Shown here: positions 46,474-54,840 of the stretch, piece after piece
Numbering within the stretch: position 1 is the stretch's first letter
How the letters are laid out: each line of letters begins with the position of its first letter
NCBI GenBank assembly: GCA_934635385.1
Contig: CAKTZI010000003.1
Span: 85,932-149,931, forward strand
Length of the DNA: 64,000 nt
Reading direction: 5' to 3'
Source: an uncultured Kiritimatiellota bacterium
GTDB taxonomy: Bacteria; Verrucomicrobiota; Kiritimatiellia; RFP12; UBA1067
Program-made: the position numbers and the translations under genes
Notes under the pieces: generated by a model
The model's database searches: none
What the model saw: only the letters and a program-made list of their open reading frames with translations
Told to the model about the DNA's origin: nothing

Positions 46474-47029
46474 ATCTTCGCTCAAGTGGAAAGTCCGGGC
46501 GTCGAAGCGCATCCTCGCGAGGCCGTGGCTGACGGTGCGGCAGGATGCCGTCGAACTCCCAAACGGACACGTCATCCCCGAATATTTCGTCTTCGAGTAC
46601 CCGGATTGGGTGAACGTCATTCCCGTGACGGAAGACGGGCGCATCGTCCTCGTGCGCCAGTATCGGCACGGCATCGGCCGCGTCTGCTGGGAGATTCCCG
46701 CCGGCGTGGTCGAGAAGACGGATCCCTCGCCTCTCGCAGGGGCCCAGCGCGAGCTTCTGGAGGAGACGGGCTTCTCCGGCGGCGTCTGGGAGGAGCTGAT
46801 GCAGGTGAGCGGCAACCCGGCGGCCTACAACAACATCACGCACTGCTATGTCGCGCACGGCGTCCGGGCGACGGACGCCCCGCACCTCGATGCGGGTGAA
46901 GACCTTGCGTGGAGTCTGCACACGCCGGATGAGGTACGCACTCTGCTTGAACGCGGTGCATTCGTGCAGTCCCTCATGGCCGCCCCGCTCTGGAAGTTCT
47001 TCCGAGGTTTTCCGGACCGGGTTGATTGA
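46460..47029 (+). CDS. NUDIX hydrolase, ADP-ribose pyrophosphatase type
   Basis: 189 residues from GTG 46460, chosen because GGAG lies 9 nt upstream; an earlier GTG at 46430 is also in frame. Core: WVNVIPVTEDGRIVLVRQYRHG, then IPAGVVEKTDPSPLAGAQRELLEETGF, the Nudix box, with REXXEE intact but one extra residue and Asp instead of Glu before it. The rest (NPAAYNNITHCYVAHGV) matches ADP-sugar pyrophosphatases. It would hydrolyse ADP-ribose or similar nucleotides in the cytoplasm. The start lies inside the RAYT gene. Confidence 0.88.
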   Translation: MNESESSLKWKVRASKRILARPWLTVRQDAVELPNGHVIPEYFVFEYPDWVNVIPVTEDGRIVLVRQYRHGIGRVCWEIPAGVVEKTDPSPLAGAQRELLEETGFSGGVWEELMQVSGNPAAYNNITHCYVAHGVRATDAPHLDAGEDLAWSLHTPDEVRTLLERGAFVQSLMAAPLWKFFRGFPDRVD

Positions 47030-47068
47030 AATGTGTGTCTGCACGGCGAGTGCAGACGGATGGCTTGT

Positions 47069-48292
47069 CTATGATTGTTTCTTCGGCCTCTGGCTCGCGC
47101 GGTGATTTGCCTGTGTTTCTGGTTGATGATGGTCGGGCGACAGCTGGGCCACCGTCTTTCGCCATTTCGTGGGGGAGGTGTTCAGGCGTTCGCGGAAAAG
47201 GTGGGACATTCGCTCCAATGAGGAGTAGCCAGCCTCTTGGGCTATTTCCGTGACGCTCCGCGTCGGGTCTTTCAGCAGTTCCTGTGCGGCCTGAAGGCGG
47301 GCCTCGATCAGGATGTCCTTCACGGACTGCCCGTAGCAGGTTCGGAAGCGCGTCCGCAGCAGGGACGGCGACACCTTGAGGTGCTTGGCGACGCGCGCGG
47401 CCGTGATGCCGTCCTGGACGTGTTCGCGGATGTAGGCGAGCGCCTGCTCGACGAGATGCCCGGCGGGCGGAATCGTCCGCGTGGACGCCCGTTCGACGAG
47501 ATCCTTCGGCGGAATGAATATCTCGTCGTGGGGCTTTCGGGTCTTCATCAGCCGGTGAAGCTCCTCGGCGGCGCGTCGTCCCATGTCCATGTGGTCGGGC
47601 TGGACGCTGGAGAGTGCGGGACGGCAGGACTTGCAGAGAAGCTCGTCGTTGTCGACGCCCAGGATGGCGATCTGGTTGGGAATGGAAATGCGAAGTCGGC
47701 GGCAGGCGTTGAAGACGGGCTCGGCCATCAGGTCGGTCGAGAGCATGACGGCGGCGGGCTTCGGAAGGTCGCGCAGCCAGTCCGCAAGCGTTGTCTGTGC
47801 GGGGTTGAACACGTGCGGGAAGACGTCCTGCCGGGACAGCTCCAGTCCGAAGCCCCGGCAGCGGTACGTACCCCAGAAGTTCTTTGCGGGTTCCCGCACG
47901 AAGCCGTAGGCGCGGAATGCGCCCCGCGAATGGAGGTAGTGTGCGCCCATGCGGCCGATGGCGAGATCGTCATTGTGCACAAGGGTGACGGGCGCATCCG
48001 CCGGGCGAACCCAGTCGGGCGGCGCGTTGTTCAGCACGACGGGAATTCCGCTCGACATGAGCGCGTCGAAGCCGGGCGTACGTGCGAAGAGGCCCGTGAT
48101 CACGCCGTTGACGCCCGTGCGCAGGGCGTTCTGGACGAAGCGCGGCGTAAGGCCGTGTGCGGTCTTGCCCATCGGGTCGGGCAGGATCGTCAGGCCCCAG
48201 TCGCGCCGCGTGTTTGCGTATTCGAGTACGCCGATCATGCACTCGCGCATGGCGACGGTCTTGGACGAAAGCGAAAGGACGATGTTCTTCAC
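47069..48292 (-). CDS. XylR-type transcriptional regulator (PBP1 sensor + AraC HTH)
   Basis: About 407 residues. The sensor domain is VKNIVLSLSSKTVAMRECMIGVLEYANTRRDW, TGVNGVITGLF, VHNDDLAIGRMGAHYL and IAILGVDNDELLC. The C-terminal AraC HTH is ITAARVAKHLKVSPSLLRTRFR and VTEIAQEAGYSSLERMSHLFRERL. I use GTG 48292 because an in-frame ATG at 48325 overlaps the -10 TATAAT (48329-48324). The gene is divergent from the module at 48502-54491 and is probably its regulator, as with the XylR-type protein at 8558-9754. Confidence 0.87.
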   Translation of the reverse strand: MKNIVLSLSSKTVAMRECMIGVLEYANTRRDWGLTILPDPMGKTAHGLTPRFVQNALRTGVNGVITGLFARTPGFDALMSSGIPVVLNNAPPDWVRPADAPVTLVHNDDLAIGRMGAHYLHSRGAFRAYGFVREPAKNFWGTYRCRGFGLELSRQDVFPHVFNPAQTTLADWLRDLPKPAAVMLSTDLMAEPVFNACRRLRISIPNQIAILGVDNDELLCKSCRPALSSVQPDHMDMGRRAAEELHRLMKTRKPHDEIFIPPKDLVERASTRTIPPAGHLVEQALAYIREHVQDGITAARVAKHLKVSPSLLRTRFRTCYGQSVKDILIEARLQAAQELLKDPTRSVTEIAQEAGYSSLERMSHLFRERLNTSPTKWRKTVAQLSPDHHQPETQANHRASQRPKKQS

Positions 48293-48323
48293 GGTGTCTT
48301 CGGCGGGTGTTAACTTAATCCGC

Positions 48324-48329
48324 ATTATA
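48324..48329 (-). promoter_or_regulatory. Extended -10 of XylR regulator 2
   Basis: TGG-TATAAT on the minus strand, overlapping a possible ATG at 48325. This moves the likely start to GTG 48292. Confidence 0.6.
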
Positions 48330-48366
48330 CCATATCCCGTGAGAGGCCGTGGTCAGCATGATTTCA

Positions 48367-48434
48367 GACAGGTGGCACTCATTGACGATTCTGACAAATA
48401 ACTTTTGCCGAGAACGACAATCACGGACAGGTGG
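48367..48434 (+). promoter_or_regulatory. Spaced direct repeats in the divergent promoter region
   Basis: GACAGGTGG occurs at 48367-48375 and 48426-48434 in the gap between the divergent genes, the second copy just upstream of the -10 at 48444. This is a candidate operator for the adjacent XylR protein; the 59-nt distance is less typical than the 23-nt period of module 1. Confidence 0.35.
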
Positions 48435-48443
48435 TTTTTATGG

Positions 48444-48449
48444 TACAAT
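48444..48449 (+). promoter_or_regulatory. Extended -10 of glycan module 2
   Basis: TGG-TACAAT 52 nt upstream of ATG 48502. No good -35, as expected for an activated promoter. Confidence 0.6.
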
Positions 48450-48501
48450 ACGCATCACTGCATGAACACTCCCTAAAACCTAAGAGAAGAACTATATAAA
48501 G

Positions 48502-50188
48502 ATGAAACGACTGATGTTTGGATTGACGCTGACGGTAGCCGCTGTTGCGACGGCGGCAGACCTGACGATTGGCGTGGGCGAGTCCCAAACGCTTTCGGGT
48601 ACGCAGGCGTTCGACCGCATCTTCTGCAACGGCAGCCTGACGATTGCCGAAGGCGCCGAAATTTCCTGCACGTCATTCTGCATGGCGTCCGGCGTTGTCG
48701 AGAACGTGTCCGTCACGCTTGGCAACAACGCGAAGCTCCTCATGCCCCAGGGGGGGGGGGCAATGCCTCATCGGCTGTGACGGCGGCGCCGGGCGGCTGG
48801 CGCTTGGCACGAACGCGCTCTTTCGGACGACGCGAAGGGTGAGCGTCCAGTATGCGACGCCGCAGGGCAACGCCTTCTTCTCGTCCGAAAACCCGTTTCC
48901 GACTACGGCGAAGATATTCATTCACCTGATGGATGGCGCGAGCATGGACGGGCAAGTCATGGAATCGGTGTTGGCGTTTGGCGACGGGACGACGTTCGCC
49001 TACGGGTCTTACGGGAGGTACGAGGGCATCACTGTGCGGCTTGACGCGGACGCGAACCTCAACTACTGCTCCTTTCAGCAGCGCAAGAGACCGGATTGCC
49101 GCATTCTCTTCAACGGCGGGTATCTGCGTCAGGGATACTGGAACCGCGACAACACGGCCACGCTGTTCTCGGCTATCGAGTGGTGGGACACGAACGTCGG
49201 CGCGCGATGGTACCTGACGGGAACGAACGGAAACGACATCGTCATCAAGCGCGACTCATACGCGAACGCCGTATTCCACCTTTCGTCAGGTGGCAGCAAG
49301 TTCACGCTGGACGGCGACGGCGGATTTGTCATCCGTGGCTCGGCGGGCCGGAACAATGTCTGTGGCGTGTCGCGCCTCGTCAACGAAGATTACAGTCCGA
49401 CGCGCACGGACTGGATCGTCATGAAATTCCCCGGACGCATTGCCCTGGAGGACCGCATCTGGGTCATGCTGGCGGCTTTCGGAAAGAGCGCTGTCGAGCC
49501 TGGCGCGCCGCGTTCGGACTTCTTCCCGGACGGCTCGACGCTCGTGGTCGGCCCCAATGCCGGCATCGACCTGTACGGCGCGGACATCACGAACGCGACG
49601 ATTGTGGCCGAGGGCGCGATCGTCAACGGCAGCGCGAACGTCTCGTCGCTCGTGACGGGCGGCGGAAACGTCGACTGCCGTCTGGAGTCGCTTGGCACCA
49701 ACATTGTCGTCCGCAAGTCTGGGACGGGCTGCCTGACGCTCGGCACGAACTGCGTGGATGTCGCGTCCGTCGAGATCGCCGCCGGAAGCCTCGCGATCGA
49801 CGGCAAGGACGCGGACAATTCCGCCGCGCGCATTCGTGAACTGACGCTCGGCGCCGGCGTCGTCTGCACGACGACCGTCCACGCCGTCGGTCGCACGGTT
49901 GCGCTCGAACGCCTGACGATGGATGCGACGGCCTCGGTCGCGCTCGACACGTTCGCGCCGTGTGCGGGCGGTGCGCTCGATCTGATCAATTACGACAGTT
50001 CATCCCAGACGCCAGTGACGTTGCCGTTCAAGGCCGCACGAATCGTCGGCCGCACGAACCTCAAGGGCTGGACGCTGGCCTTTGACGGCGAGGTGCAAGG
50101 CGCCGTCGGCGCGGCGGAACCGGCCGTCAGTTGGCATGCCGGCAACCTGACGCTCGGACGGTGGGGTTTACTATGGATTTTGCGATGA
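48502..50188 (+). CDS. Beta-strand repeat surface protein interrupted at an 11-G tract
   Basis: Signal peptide MKRLMFGLTLTVAAVATAA, then beta-repeat sequence (LTIGVGESQTLSGTQAFDRIF; SLTIAEGAEISCTSF). The frame breaks at a run of 11 G (48750-48760). As given, the first frame stops at 48780. With 10 G it continues as MPQGGGQCLIGCDGGAGRLALGT and stays open to 50188 (about 561 residues in all: FTLDGDGGFVIRGSAG; SLVTGGGNVDCRLESLGTN; TLGAGVVCTTTVHAVG). The C-terminus is GRWGLLWILR, like the end of the module 1 repeat protein. The tract could be a slippage-based on/off switch or an assembly error. The stop overlaps the next start (ATGA). Confidence 0.8.
48750..48760 (+). repeat. Homopolymer tract of 11 G in the coding region
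   Basis: Eleven consecutive G bases within codons of the beta-repeat protein. A change of one G switches between a truncated and a full-length product. Confidence 0.85.
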
Positions 50189-52686
50189 AGATGATCATGA
50201 TGCTGATGGGGGCGGCTCTGTCTGCTGTGGCGAATGGGACGGTTTCGCAAACGAGCTATTCGCGCGTCCCGATTCCCGAATACCGCGCCGTGCCGCCGTC
50301 CGATGAAGCGGAAGTGCTGGTTCTTGGCATGGATGGTTCGGCAAAGACCGGGCCGTTCAAGATTGCGGACGCAATGGACGCGCAGGTGTTCGGCCAGATG
50401 AACCCGGCCGCCGCGAAGTTCGTCGATGCGGCGGCATCCGCCGCGTTGTCGATTTCAGGCGGACTGGTGCGCGTCACCGTGAATTGTCCCGTTCCGGCAG
50501 ACATGAAGGTCTCCAGTTCCGGCGATCCGTGGAGCGGCGACCGAGCGATGGTTTTCATGCGTCCAAAGGCAGATGAGCCGCACTATTTCATATACTGCAT
50601 CAATGCGTCAGGGCGAGCGGCGGGCGGAATGTTCGATGCGCAGAAAGATGGCTGGCGGTCGAGAGCAAGGATGTCCGTGGAGAATACGGAACAGGGTTTT
50701 GTCGCCTCGTTCTCCGTGCCTGTGACGGACATTTTTGGCGACACGTCGCCCAGGCCAGGCGACACTTTCGGCGTCAACTTCGTCCGTGACGGACGCACGT
50801 GTGGCGGGCATTCGTCATGGGCGATGAATGGCGGTCTCTTCAACGACGCGAAGTGGACGTTCGGCACGGCTGTGTTTGGCGGCGTGAAGCCGTATTTCGT
50901 CCGGCGGCTCACGGATGCCCGGACGCGCGGAGCGTCCGTCGCGGGCGATGATGCGGCGGCACACGCGGCGGTGGACGCGGCCTGCCAGGCCGTCGAGGCG
51001 GCAATTGCCGCGCATGGGGATGATCCGGCGGCATTTGCGTCGCTCGAACGGATGTTCAAGGACCTTGACCGTGCCTTGTTGTCGGTTGCGCAGAAAGGGC
51101 GTCCGCTGCTCGTCTTCCAGTCGGCGAACGTCTGGGGCAATATGCCGGAGCCAAATCTCGCGGCGCGTCCGCTGGAACGGATTTGCCTGCGATCGCCGCG
51201 CAACACGCGCTGCGTCGTTGCGTTCGCGATTGCCAACCTCGGCGGCGAGCCGTTCGTCGGCAACCTCAAGTTCTTCGACCGCTTCGACGGATTTTATCGC
51301 ACGGGTAGCCGTTTGCCGCCGCCGAAGAACGGCATTGCGCGTCGCTTCACGCTGCGCCGTTCGGTGACGGTGAGCGACAAGGACGGGCGGGCCATGTACG
51401 ATCCGCTTGCCGAACTTCCGCTTGGCTCGCTCGTCGAGGTTGCGTCCGGCAAGACGCTTCCGCTGTTCGCAGAACTTGACACGCACGGTGTCGCGCCGGG
51501 ACGCCGCGAGGCGACCCTGATCCTTCGGAGCGCGACGGCGGGCTTCCCGGATTCGCGCATCGCCGTGGAGGTGACGGTGACGGACGACGATCTCGATGCC
51601 GTGCCGACAGACAAGGCCGGCTACACGCATCTCGCGACGTCGTTCGGCGCGGGCGGATGTCCGCTCGTCGCGCCGGCGACGAATTGCGTACGCAGGCTTG
51701 TCGAACGCGGGTACAACGTCGTCCTGCTTTCGCGCATCGCCGACATCTATCCGGTTTGCGACACGAATGGCGTTTGGCAAAGGCCGAGCTACGAGGTCCT
51801 GGATCGCTACGTCGACGCCTGGGTCGCCGGCGGACTTGACCCGAAGCGCATGAAGCTCTGGCCGTATCTTGGCGTGGAGCGCGAGCACGACCTGTGGTGG
51901 GGACTGCGCGACCGGACGGGACGGCGTGTGCCGTTCGGGACTCCGCAGCATGACGAGGGGCTGCGCGCGCTCGTGCGCTTCTTTGCCGAACACGTGCAGG
52001 AACGCTATGGCATTGGGCGTGACCGCATCATCTGGTATCCCGTGGATGAGGCGAGCGGCGATCCGAATGATTCGGCGTTCAAGTCGTCCGCATCGCGCGA
52101 GCTGCATGCGGGACGGATCATCCGGTCGGAAAACGCGGCGAACGTGCTCTTCTGGAATCCGCTGCCGAACTTCATCCTTGGCGGCGGCGAGGCGTTCCGG
52201 CAGACGATGCGGGAGTGTGCCAAGCTCTTCGACATCATCGAGCTCTACCGTCCGGCGACGACGCCGGAGGTCGTCTCGCTCGTGAAGGAACTCGGCTTCA
52301 GAAACGTGTGGGGCTACCACATTTCCGGCAAGTATGCCGGGGCCACCGGCTACCGCAACGCAGTGTGGCGGCATCTGCGCGACGGATTCAGCGGGACGAT
52401 GGCCTATTGGCACATGGACGAAAGCGCCGCGCTCGATGCGCGTCCGCAGCATCCGTACGGCACGTGCTACATCGACTGGGATGCGGACGAGCTGATGCTG
52501 TCGCGCCGGCAGCTTGCGGCGGACATGGCCGCAGAGGAGGGGCGTCTCGTCAACTACCTGCGGCTGAAGGCGAAGGACGATCCGGCGAAACTTGCGCGAA
52601 TCGACGCGCTCGTGAAGGCGGCGGCGGATGGCGGCGGCATGGCGGCAATGGATGCCGTGCTTGAGCAGTTGCTGGAATTGCTGTAA
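50185..52686 (+). CDS. Secreted glycoside hydrolase, GH123/DUF4091-like with N-terminal binding domain
   Basis: 833 residues with signal peptide (MKMIMMLMGAALSAVA). Residues ~40-260 look like a CBM9-type beta-sandwich (DRAMVFMRPKADEPHYFIYCINASG; GFVASFSVPVTDIFG). Then comes a coiled helical linker (AHAAVDAACQAVEAAIAAHGDD) and a C-terminal barrel like DUF4091/GH123 (RLVERGYNVVLLSRIADIYPV; RIIWYPVDEASGDPNDSAF; VWGYHISGKYAGATGYRNAVWRH) with the acidic pair D-E in YPVDEA as the likely catalytic position. GH123 enzymes act on N-acetyl-galactosamine or similar sugars, which would fit a mucin-type glycan module. ATG 50185 overlaps the previous stop. Confidence 0.75.
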   Translation: MKMIMMLMGAALSAVANGTVSQTSYSRVPIPEYRAVPPSDEAEVLVLGMDGSAKTGPFKIADAMDAQVFGQMNPAAAKFVDAAASAALSISGGLVRVTVNCPVPADMKVSSSGDPWSGDRAMVFMRPKADEPHYFIYCINASGRAAGGMFDAQKDGWRSRARMSVENTEQGFVASFSVPVTDIFGDTSPRPGDTFGVNFVRDGRTCGGHSSWAMNGGLFNDAKWTFGTAVFGGVKPYFVRRLTDARTRGASVAGDDAAAHAAVDAACQAVEAAIAAHGDDPAAFASLERMFKDLDRALLSVAQKGRPLLVFQSANVWGNMPEPNLAARPLERICLRSPRNTRCVVAFAIANLGGEPFVGNLKFFDRFDGFYRTGSRLPPPKNGIARRFTLRRSVTVSDKDGRAMYDPLAELPLGSLVEVASGKTLPLFAELDTHGVAPGRREATLILRSATAGFPDSRIAVEVTVTDDDLDAVPTDKAGYTHLATSFGAGGCPLVAPATNCVRRLVERGYNVVLLSRIADIYPVCDTNGVWQRPSYEVLDRYVDAWVAGGLDPKRMKLWPYLGVEREHDLWWGLRDRTGRRVPFGTPQHDEGLRALVRFFAEHVQERYGIGRDRIIWYPVDEASGDPNDSAFKSSASRELHAGRIIRSENAANVLFWNPLPNFILGGGEAFRQTMRECAKLFDIIELYRPATTPEVVSLVKELGFRNVWGYHISGKYAGATGYRNAVWRHLRDGFSGTMAYWHMDESAALDARPQHPYGTCYIDWDADELMLSRRQLAADMAAEEGRLVNYLRLKAKDDPAKLARIDALVKAAADGGGMAAMDAVLEQLLELL

Positions 52687-52701
52687 GGAAAGGATGCTGA
52701 A

Positions 52702-53781
52702 ATGAAGATGCTGAAATTGGTTCTGTCCATGGCGGTGGCCGCACTTGGCGTGACATTGGCACAAGCGGATGCCACGGGGCAGAAAGACGAATTGACATGG
52801 CACGATGCCGGCGCGTTCCTCTGCGGACGTGGCTTTGCGCACACGACGCACCCATACGGACGGCTTGATCCAGCCGACACGAACCGATTGACGGCGGGCG
52901 TGCGCTGGAACGGACTTGATTCGGCGGGGCTTTGCCTGCGCTTCAAGACAGACTCGCGCCGTCTGGCTATCCGGTGGCAGCTGATGAAGAAGTACGAAGG
53001 CGGCAACATGAATCGGTTCGCGAACGGCGGAGTCGATGTCTACCGCCGCACGGCGGACGGATGGCATTTCGTCGGCGCGAAAGGCGGTACGCACGGGAAG
53101 ACGAACGAGTTTGTGGTGGCGTGGCAGCCCAATGACGAGGCACTCGTCTATTTGCCGCTCTATAACGGAGCGGTGGACGTGCGCGTGGGGCTTCTGCCGG
53201 GCGCACGGGCCGAGGCGTGCGTCGAACGCGGCAAGCCTGTGGTCTTCTACGGAACGTCCATCACGCAGGGTGGCTGCGCGTCGCGTCCGGGCATGGCGTA
53301 CACGGCGATTCTCCAGCGGCGATTGAACGTGCCGGTCGTAAACATGGGCTTTTCGGGATCGGGCTGCATGGAGGACGAAATGGCCGAGACGCTGGCGAAG
53401 ATCGATGCGGCGGCCTACGTGATCGACACGATGTGGAACATCGGCAGCAACACCGTCGGCAAAGGACGATACGAGTCGTTTGTACGCCGTCTGCGCGCGC
53501 TGCGTCCGAATGTGCCGATTCTGCTGATGAACGACTATCACTTCGCCTACCACGGGAAGCAGACGGAGAAGGGCGCGGCGATGAAAACGCTGTTTTCGCG
53601 TCTTCGTGCGGAACCGGCGTTTGCGAAGGGCTTCGCGCTCGTGGATGGCTCTGACCTGTACGACAGGGAGGGCAACGGAACGGTCGATGGCACACACCCC
53701 GATTCCATTGGCATGATGCGCCTTGCGGACGTCATCGGCCCTCGCCTCGCCGCCGCCTTGCATGACCGACAGAGAAGGTAA
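52702..53781 (+). CDS. Secreted SGNH hydrolase (carbohydrate esterase type)
   Basis: 359 residues with signal peptide (MKMLKLVLSMAVAALGVTLAQA). An N-terminal beta-jelly roll (residues ~30-170) is followed by the SGNH domain: nucleophile Ser186 in VVFYGTSITQGG, the second block NMGFSGSGCMEDEMAETL, and the Asp-His pair in VDGTHPDSIGM (Asp329, His332). The arrangement is that of esterases that remove acetyl groups from polysaccharides. It lies 15 nt behind the hydrolase gene and 5 nt before a PIG-L gene, in the same transcription unit. Confidence 0.85.
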   Translation: MKMLKLVLSMAVAALGVTLAQADATGQKDELTWHDAGAFLCGRGFAHTTHPYGRLDPADTNRLTAGVRWNGLDSAGLCLRFKTDSRRLAIRWQLMKKYEGGNMNRFANGGVDVYRRTADGWHFVGAKGGTHGKTNEFVVAWQPNDEALVYLPLYNGAVDVRVGLLPGARAEACVERGKPVVFYGTSITQGGCASRPGMAYTAILQRRLNVPVVNMGFSGSGCMEDEMAETLAKIDAAAYVIDTMWNIGSNTVGKGRYESFVRRLRALRPNVPILLMNDYHFAYHGKQTEKGAAMKTLFSRLRAEPAFAKGFALVDGSDLYDREGNGTVDGTHPDSIGMMRLADVIGPRLAAALHDRQRR

Positions 53782-53786
53782 AGACA

Positions 53787-54491
53787 ATGAACGTTCTTGC
53801 TATCGGATGCCATCCGGATGACATCGAGATCTGCTGCGCGGGCACGCTCGCGAAATGCGTCAAGCGCGGCGATCGTGTCGTGACGGCCCACCTCTGCACG
53901 GGGTCTCTCGGCCATGTCGTGATCCCTCCGAAGGAGCTGATCCCGATGCGGGCCGAGGAGGCGCGCACGGCGGGCAAACTCGCCGGCATCGAAGTCCTCG
54001 ACGGCGTCTTCGACGACCTCGACATCTACGCGGACAACGCGGAGAGCCGCAACAAGGTCGTGGAGATCATCCAGTACGCCCAGCCGGACTTCATCATCAC
54101 CCAGAACCCCGACGACTACATGCCCGACCACGTCGCGACCTCGAAGCTCGTCTTCGACGCGGCGTTCACGGCGACGCTCCCGAACTGGCCGTCCAAGACG
54201 CGGAAGGCTGCGAAGCTCGTGCCAATCTACTACATGGACACGCTCGCGGGCGTCAACTTCGTGCCGGACGAGTTCGTCGACATCTCGGACGAGATCGACC
54301 TCAAGATCCAGATGCTGGAGTGCCACCACTCGCAGCTCGACTGGATGCGCGAACACGACTACATCGACTTCGTGGACATGGTGCGCACGTGCTCGAAGTA
54401 CCGCGGTTACCAGTGCGGTGCGGCGTATGCCGAGGGCTTCAGGATGTGCAAGGCGTACCTGAAGGGAACGACAAAGAGGCTGCTGCCGTGA
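53787..54491 (+). CDS. PIG-L/LmbE family N-deacetylase
   Basis: 234 residues, cytoplasmic. The zinc-binding motif GCHPDDIEICCAGTL lies at residues 7-21 (His9, Asp12), with a second His in PDHVATSKLVF. Members remove acetyl groups from N-acetylglucosamine-type substrates. It is the last gene of the module with the beta-repeat protein, GH123-like hydrolase and SGNH esterase, which suggests processing of an N-acetylated, O-acylated sugar. ATG 53787 follows GAAGG. Confidence 0.9.
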   Translation: MNVLAIGCHPDDIEICCAGTLAKCVKRGDRVVTAHLCTGSLGHVVIPPKELIPMRAEEARTAGKLAGIEVLDGVFDDLDIYADNAESRNKVVEIIQYAQPDFIITQNPDDYMPDHVATSKLVFDAAFTATLPNWPSKTRKAAKLVPIYYMDTLAGVNFVPDEFVDISDEIDLKIQMLECHHSQLDWMREHDYIDFVDMVRTCSKYRGYQCGAAYAEGFRMCKAYLKGTTKRLLP

Positions 54492-54569
54492 CGAAGGCCG
54501 TCTATCCCGATTTCGAGCCCCTGATCGCTCTGTCAGCGCAGACATCCAACCCCACCACTCGAACCCTAC

Positions 54570-54620
54570 CAATAGGGTCTGACACTTTTTATCGCGGAAT
54601 CGCTCCGCGATGGCCTATTG
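54570..54620. repeat. REP-like nested hairpin
   Basis: CAATAGG (54570-54576) and CCTATTG (54614-54620) enclose ATCGCGGA (54591-54598) and TCCGCGAT (54604-54611). The intervening GTCTGACACTTTTT resembles sequence often found near RAYT and IS200-type elements. It may also serve as a terminator of the PIG-L transcription unit. Confidence 0.65.
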
Positions 54621-54652
54621 ACTTTTGTTCTCATAGGAGAGTTTATTATGGA

Positions 54653-54774
54653 AATAATATAAACTGGTTATGCAGTTGACGCAACCTATCGCAATCAATA
54701 GTAGTATCAATTACCGATAAGACACAACCCGTTGTGTTTGGTTGCATTAACTGCATAACCAGTTAATATAATTT
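54653..54774. repeat. 122-bp MITE-like element with 34-bp terminal inverted repeats
   Basis: The left arm (54653-54686, core AACTGGTTATGCAGTT) and right arm (54741-54774 with 54740, core AACTGCATAACCAGTT) match at 30 of 34 positions. The centre carries a smaller palindrome ACACAAC-CC-GTTGTGT (54722-54737). It is AT-rich and has no coding sequence. It fills most of the 349-nt gap between the PIG-L and Fic genes. Confidence 0.75.
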
Positions 54775-54791
54775 TGCTCATCAACGCCTTT

Positions 54792-54835
54792 TGCGGAGAT
54801 TTTATGGTATAATCTCCGCAGATTTTGCGGAGATT
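54792..54835. promoter_or_regulatory. Symmetric operator overlapping the fic promoter
   Basis: Three copies of TGCGGAGATT in alternating orientation: forward at 54792-54801, reverse (AATCTCCGCA) at 54811-54820, forward at 54826-54835. They surround the extended -10 TGG-TATAAT (54808-54813), and the third ends 5 nt before ATG 54841. This is a classic repressor layout. Confidence 0.7.
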
Positions 54836-54840
54836 AGGCG

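Noticed and set aside
48502..48780. Independent 92-residue secreted protein
   Set aside because: The following frame continues the same beta-repeat sequence without a start of its own, and an 11-G run lies at the break.
54640..54662. Tiny reading frame after GGAGAG at 54636 (M-E-I-I-stop)
   Set aside because: Four codons only, inside the repeat element; no support as a gene.
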